DNA from: Candidatus Brocadiaceae bacterium
GTDB taxonomy: Bacteria > Planctomycetota > Brocadiia > Brocadiales > Bathyanammoxibiaceae
Assembly: GCA_030018855.1 (NCBI GenBank)
Contig: JASEHG010000131.1
Location: forward strand, 1-5,536
Direction: 5' to 3'
DNA length: 5,536 bases
Shown piece by piece: positions 5,460 through 5,536 of this stretch (positions within the stretch are counted from its first letter, which is position 1; each line of letters starts with the position of its first letter). The notes under the pieces are model-generated. The model searched no databases and was not told the DNA's origin. It saw only the letters and a list, made by a program, of their open reading frames with translations. The translations under genes and the position numbers were made by a program.

Positions 5460-5483
5460 TGTAGGGTGCGTGGAACGCACCAT
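5460..5483 (+). repeat. GTAGGGTG...ACGCACC palindromic repeat, perfect stem
   Basis: GGTGCGT (5465-5471) and ACGCACC (5475-5481) form a perfect 7-bp stem around a GGA loop. The unit is in direct orientation to 5349-5372, 111 nt downstream. TTCTGTAG at 5457-5464, running into its start, recurs as the last eight bases of the window (5529-5536), so a third copy may begin at the edge. Confidence 0.75.
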
Positions 5484-5536
5484 CTGATGTCATGAAAAGG
5501 CTAGCCTCCTGCTGACCTACAGGGTAAATTCTGTAG

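Larger units (their letters stand above)
5310..5536. other. Non-coding repeat mosaic downstream of the GlmU-like gene
   Basis: I see no coding frame with family features, tRNA or rRNA in these 227 bases. They hold two copies of the GAGCG-AGCGA hairpin family in opposite orientations, two copies of the GGTGCGT palindrome family, and unexplained AT-rich sequence between them. A CTACAG (5517-5522) / CTGTAG (5531-5536) inverted repeat closes the window. Confidence 0.7.

Noticed and set aside
5319..5483. CRISPR-like alternation of repeats
   Set aside because: There are only two units of each family, in mixed orientation and with unequal spacing; the repeats are palindromic intergenic elements and no cas gene is present.
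5498..5507. AGGCTAGCCT perfect palindrome
   Set aside because: It is ten bases with no second copy or gene context; this may be an operator or chance, and I cannot support either.

Overview
The window is bacterial DNA carrying one dense plus-strand gene cluster followed by a sixth plus-strand gene. No species can be named from it. The last gene belongs to an alternative GlmU-like family with an N-terminal FEDSGY...YTRPV...LRCG signature, which I associate with Bacteroidota, Planctomycetota and some uncultured phyla. Together with roughly 50-55% GC and intergenic DNA full of short palindromic repeats, this makes an environmental bacterium, possibly a planctomycete, a weak guess. Nothing in the window proves it.

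Positions 67-3923 look like a single five-gene transcription unit: argH (argininosuccinate lyase, last step of arginine synthesis), lysA (diaminopimelate decarboxylase, last step of lysine synthesis), a small hicB antitoxin gene, a hicA toxin gene, and a stand-alone precorrin-2 dehydrogenase gene of the SirC/CysG-N/Met8 type (siroheme or cobalamin precursor). The joints are extremely tight. argH and lysA overlap by at least 22 nt, lysA/hicB and hicB/hicA each overlap by 4 nt through a TTGA stop-start, and hicA is 5 nt from the dehydrogenase gene. A toxin-antitoxin pair is thus translationally locked into the middle of a housekeeping biosynthetic operon. Its base composition is visibly lower in GC than its neighbours.

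Positions 3924-4052 are non-coding. They begin with a 13-nt sequence that also occurs, inverted, just upstream of argH. Two related hairpins follow, the second running into a T tract that looks like an intrinsic terminator. Gene six (4053-5309) is a two-domain sugar-nucleotide enzyme with an atypical nucleotidyltransferase-like N-terminus and a left-handed beta-helix acyltransferase C-terminus.

Positions 5310-5536 hold no gene. They are a mosaic of two short palindromic repeat families. In one, the 5-bp stem varies between copies with both sides changing together, which points to selection or recent spread as a folded structure.

I see no CRISPR array, RNA gene, intact insertion sequence or clearly undescribed multi-gene system. 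The points most worth following up are the embedded hicBA pair and the co-varying hairpin repeats that frame the operon.
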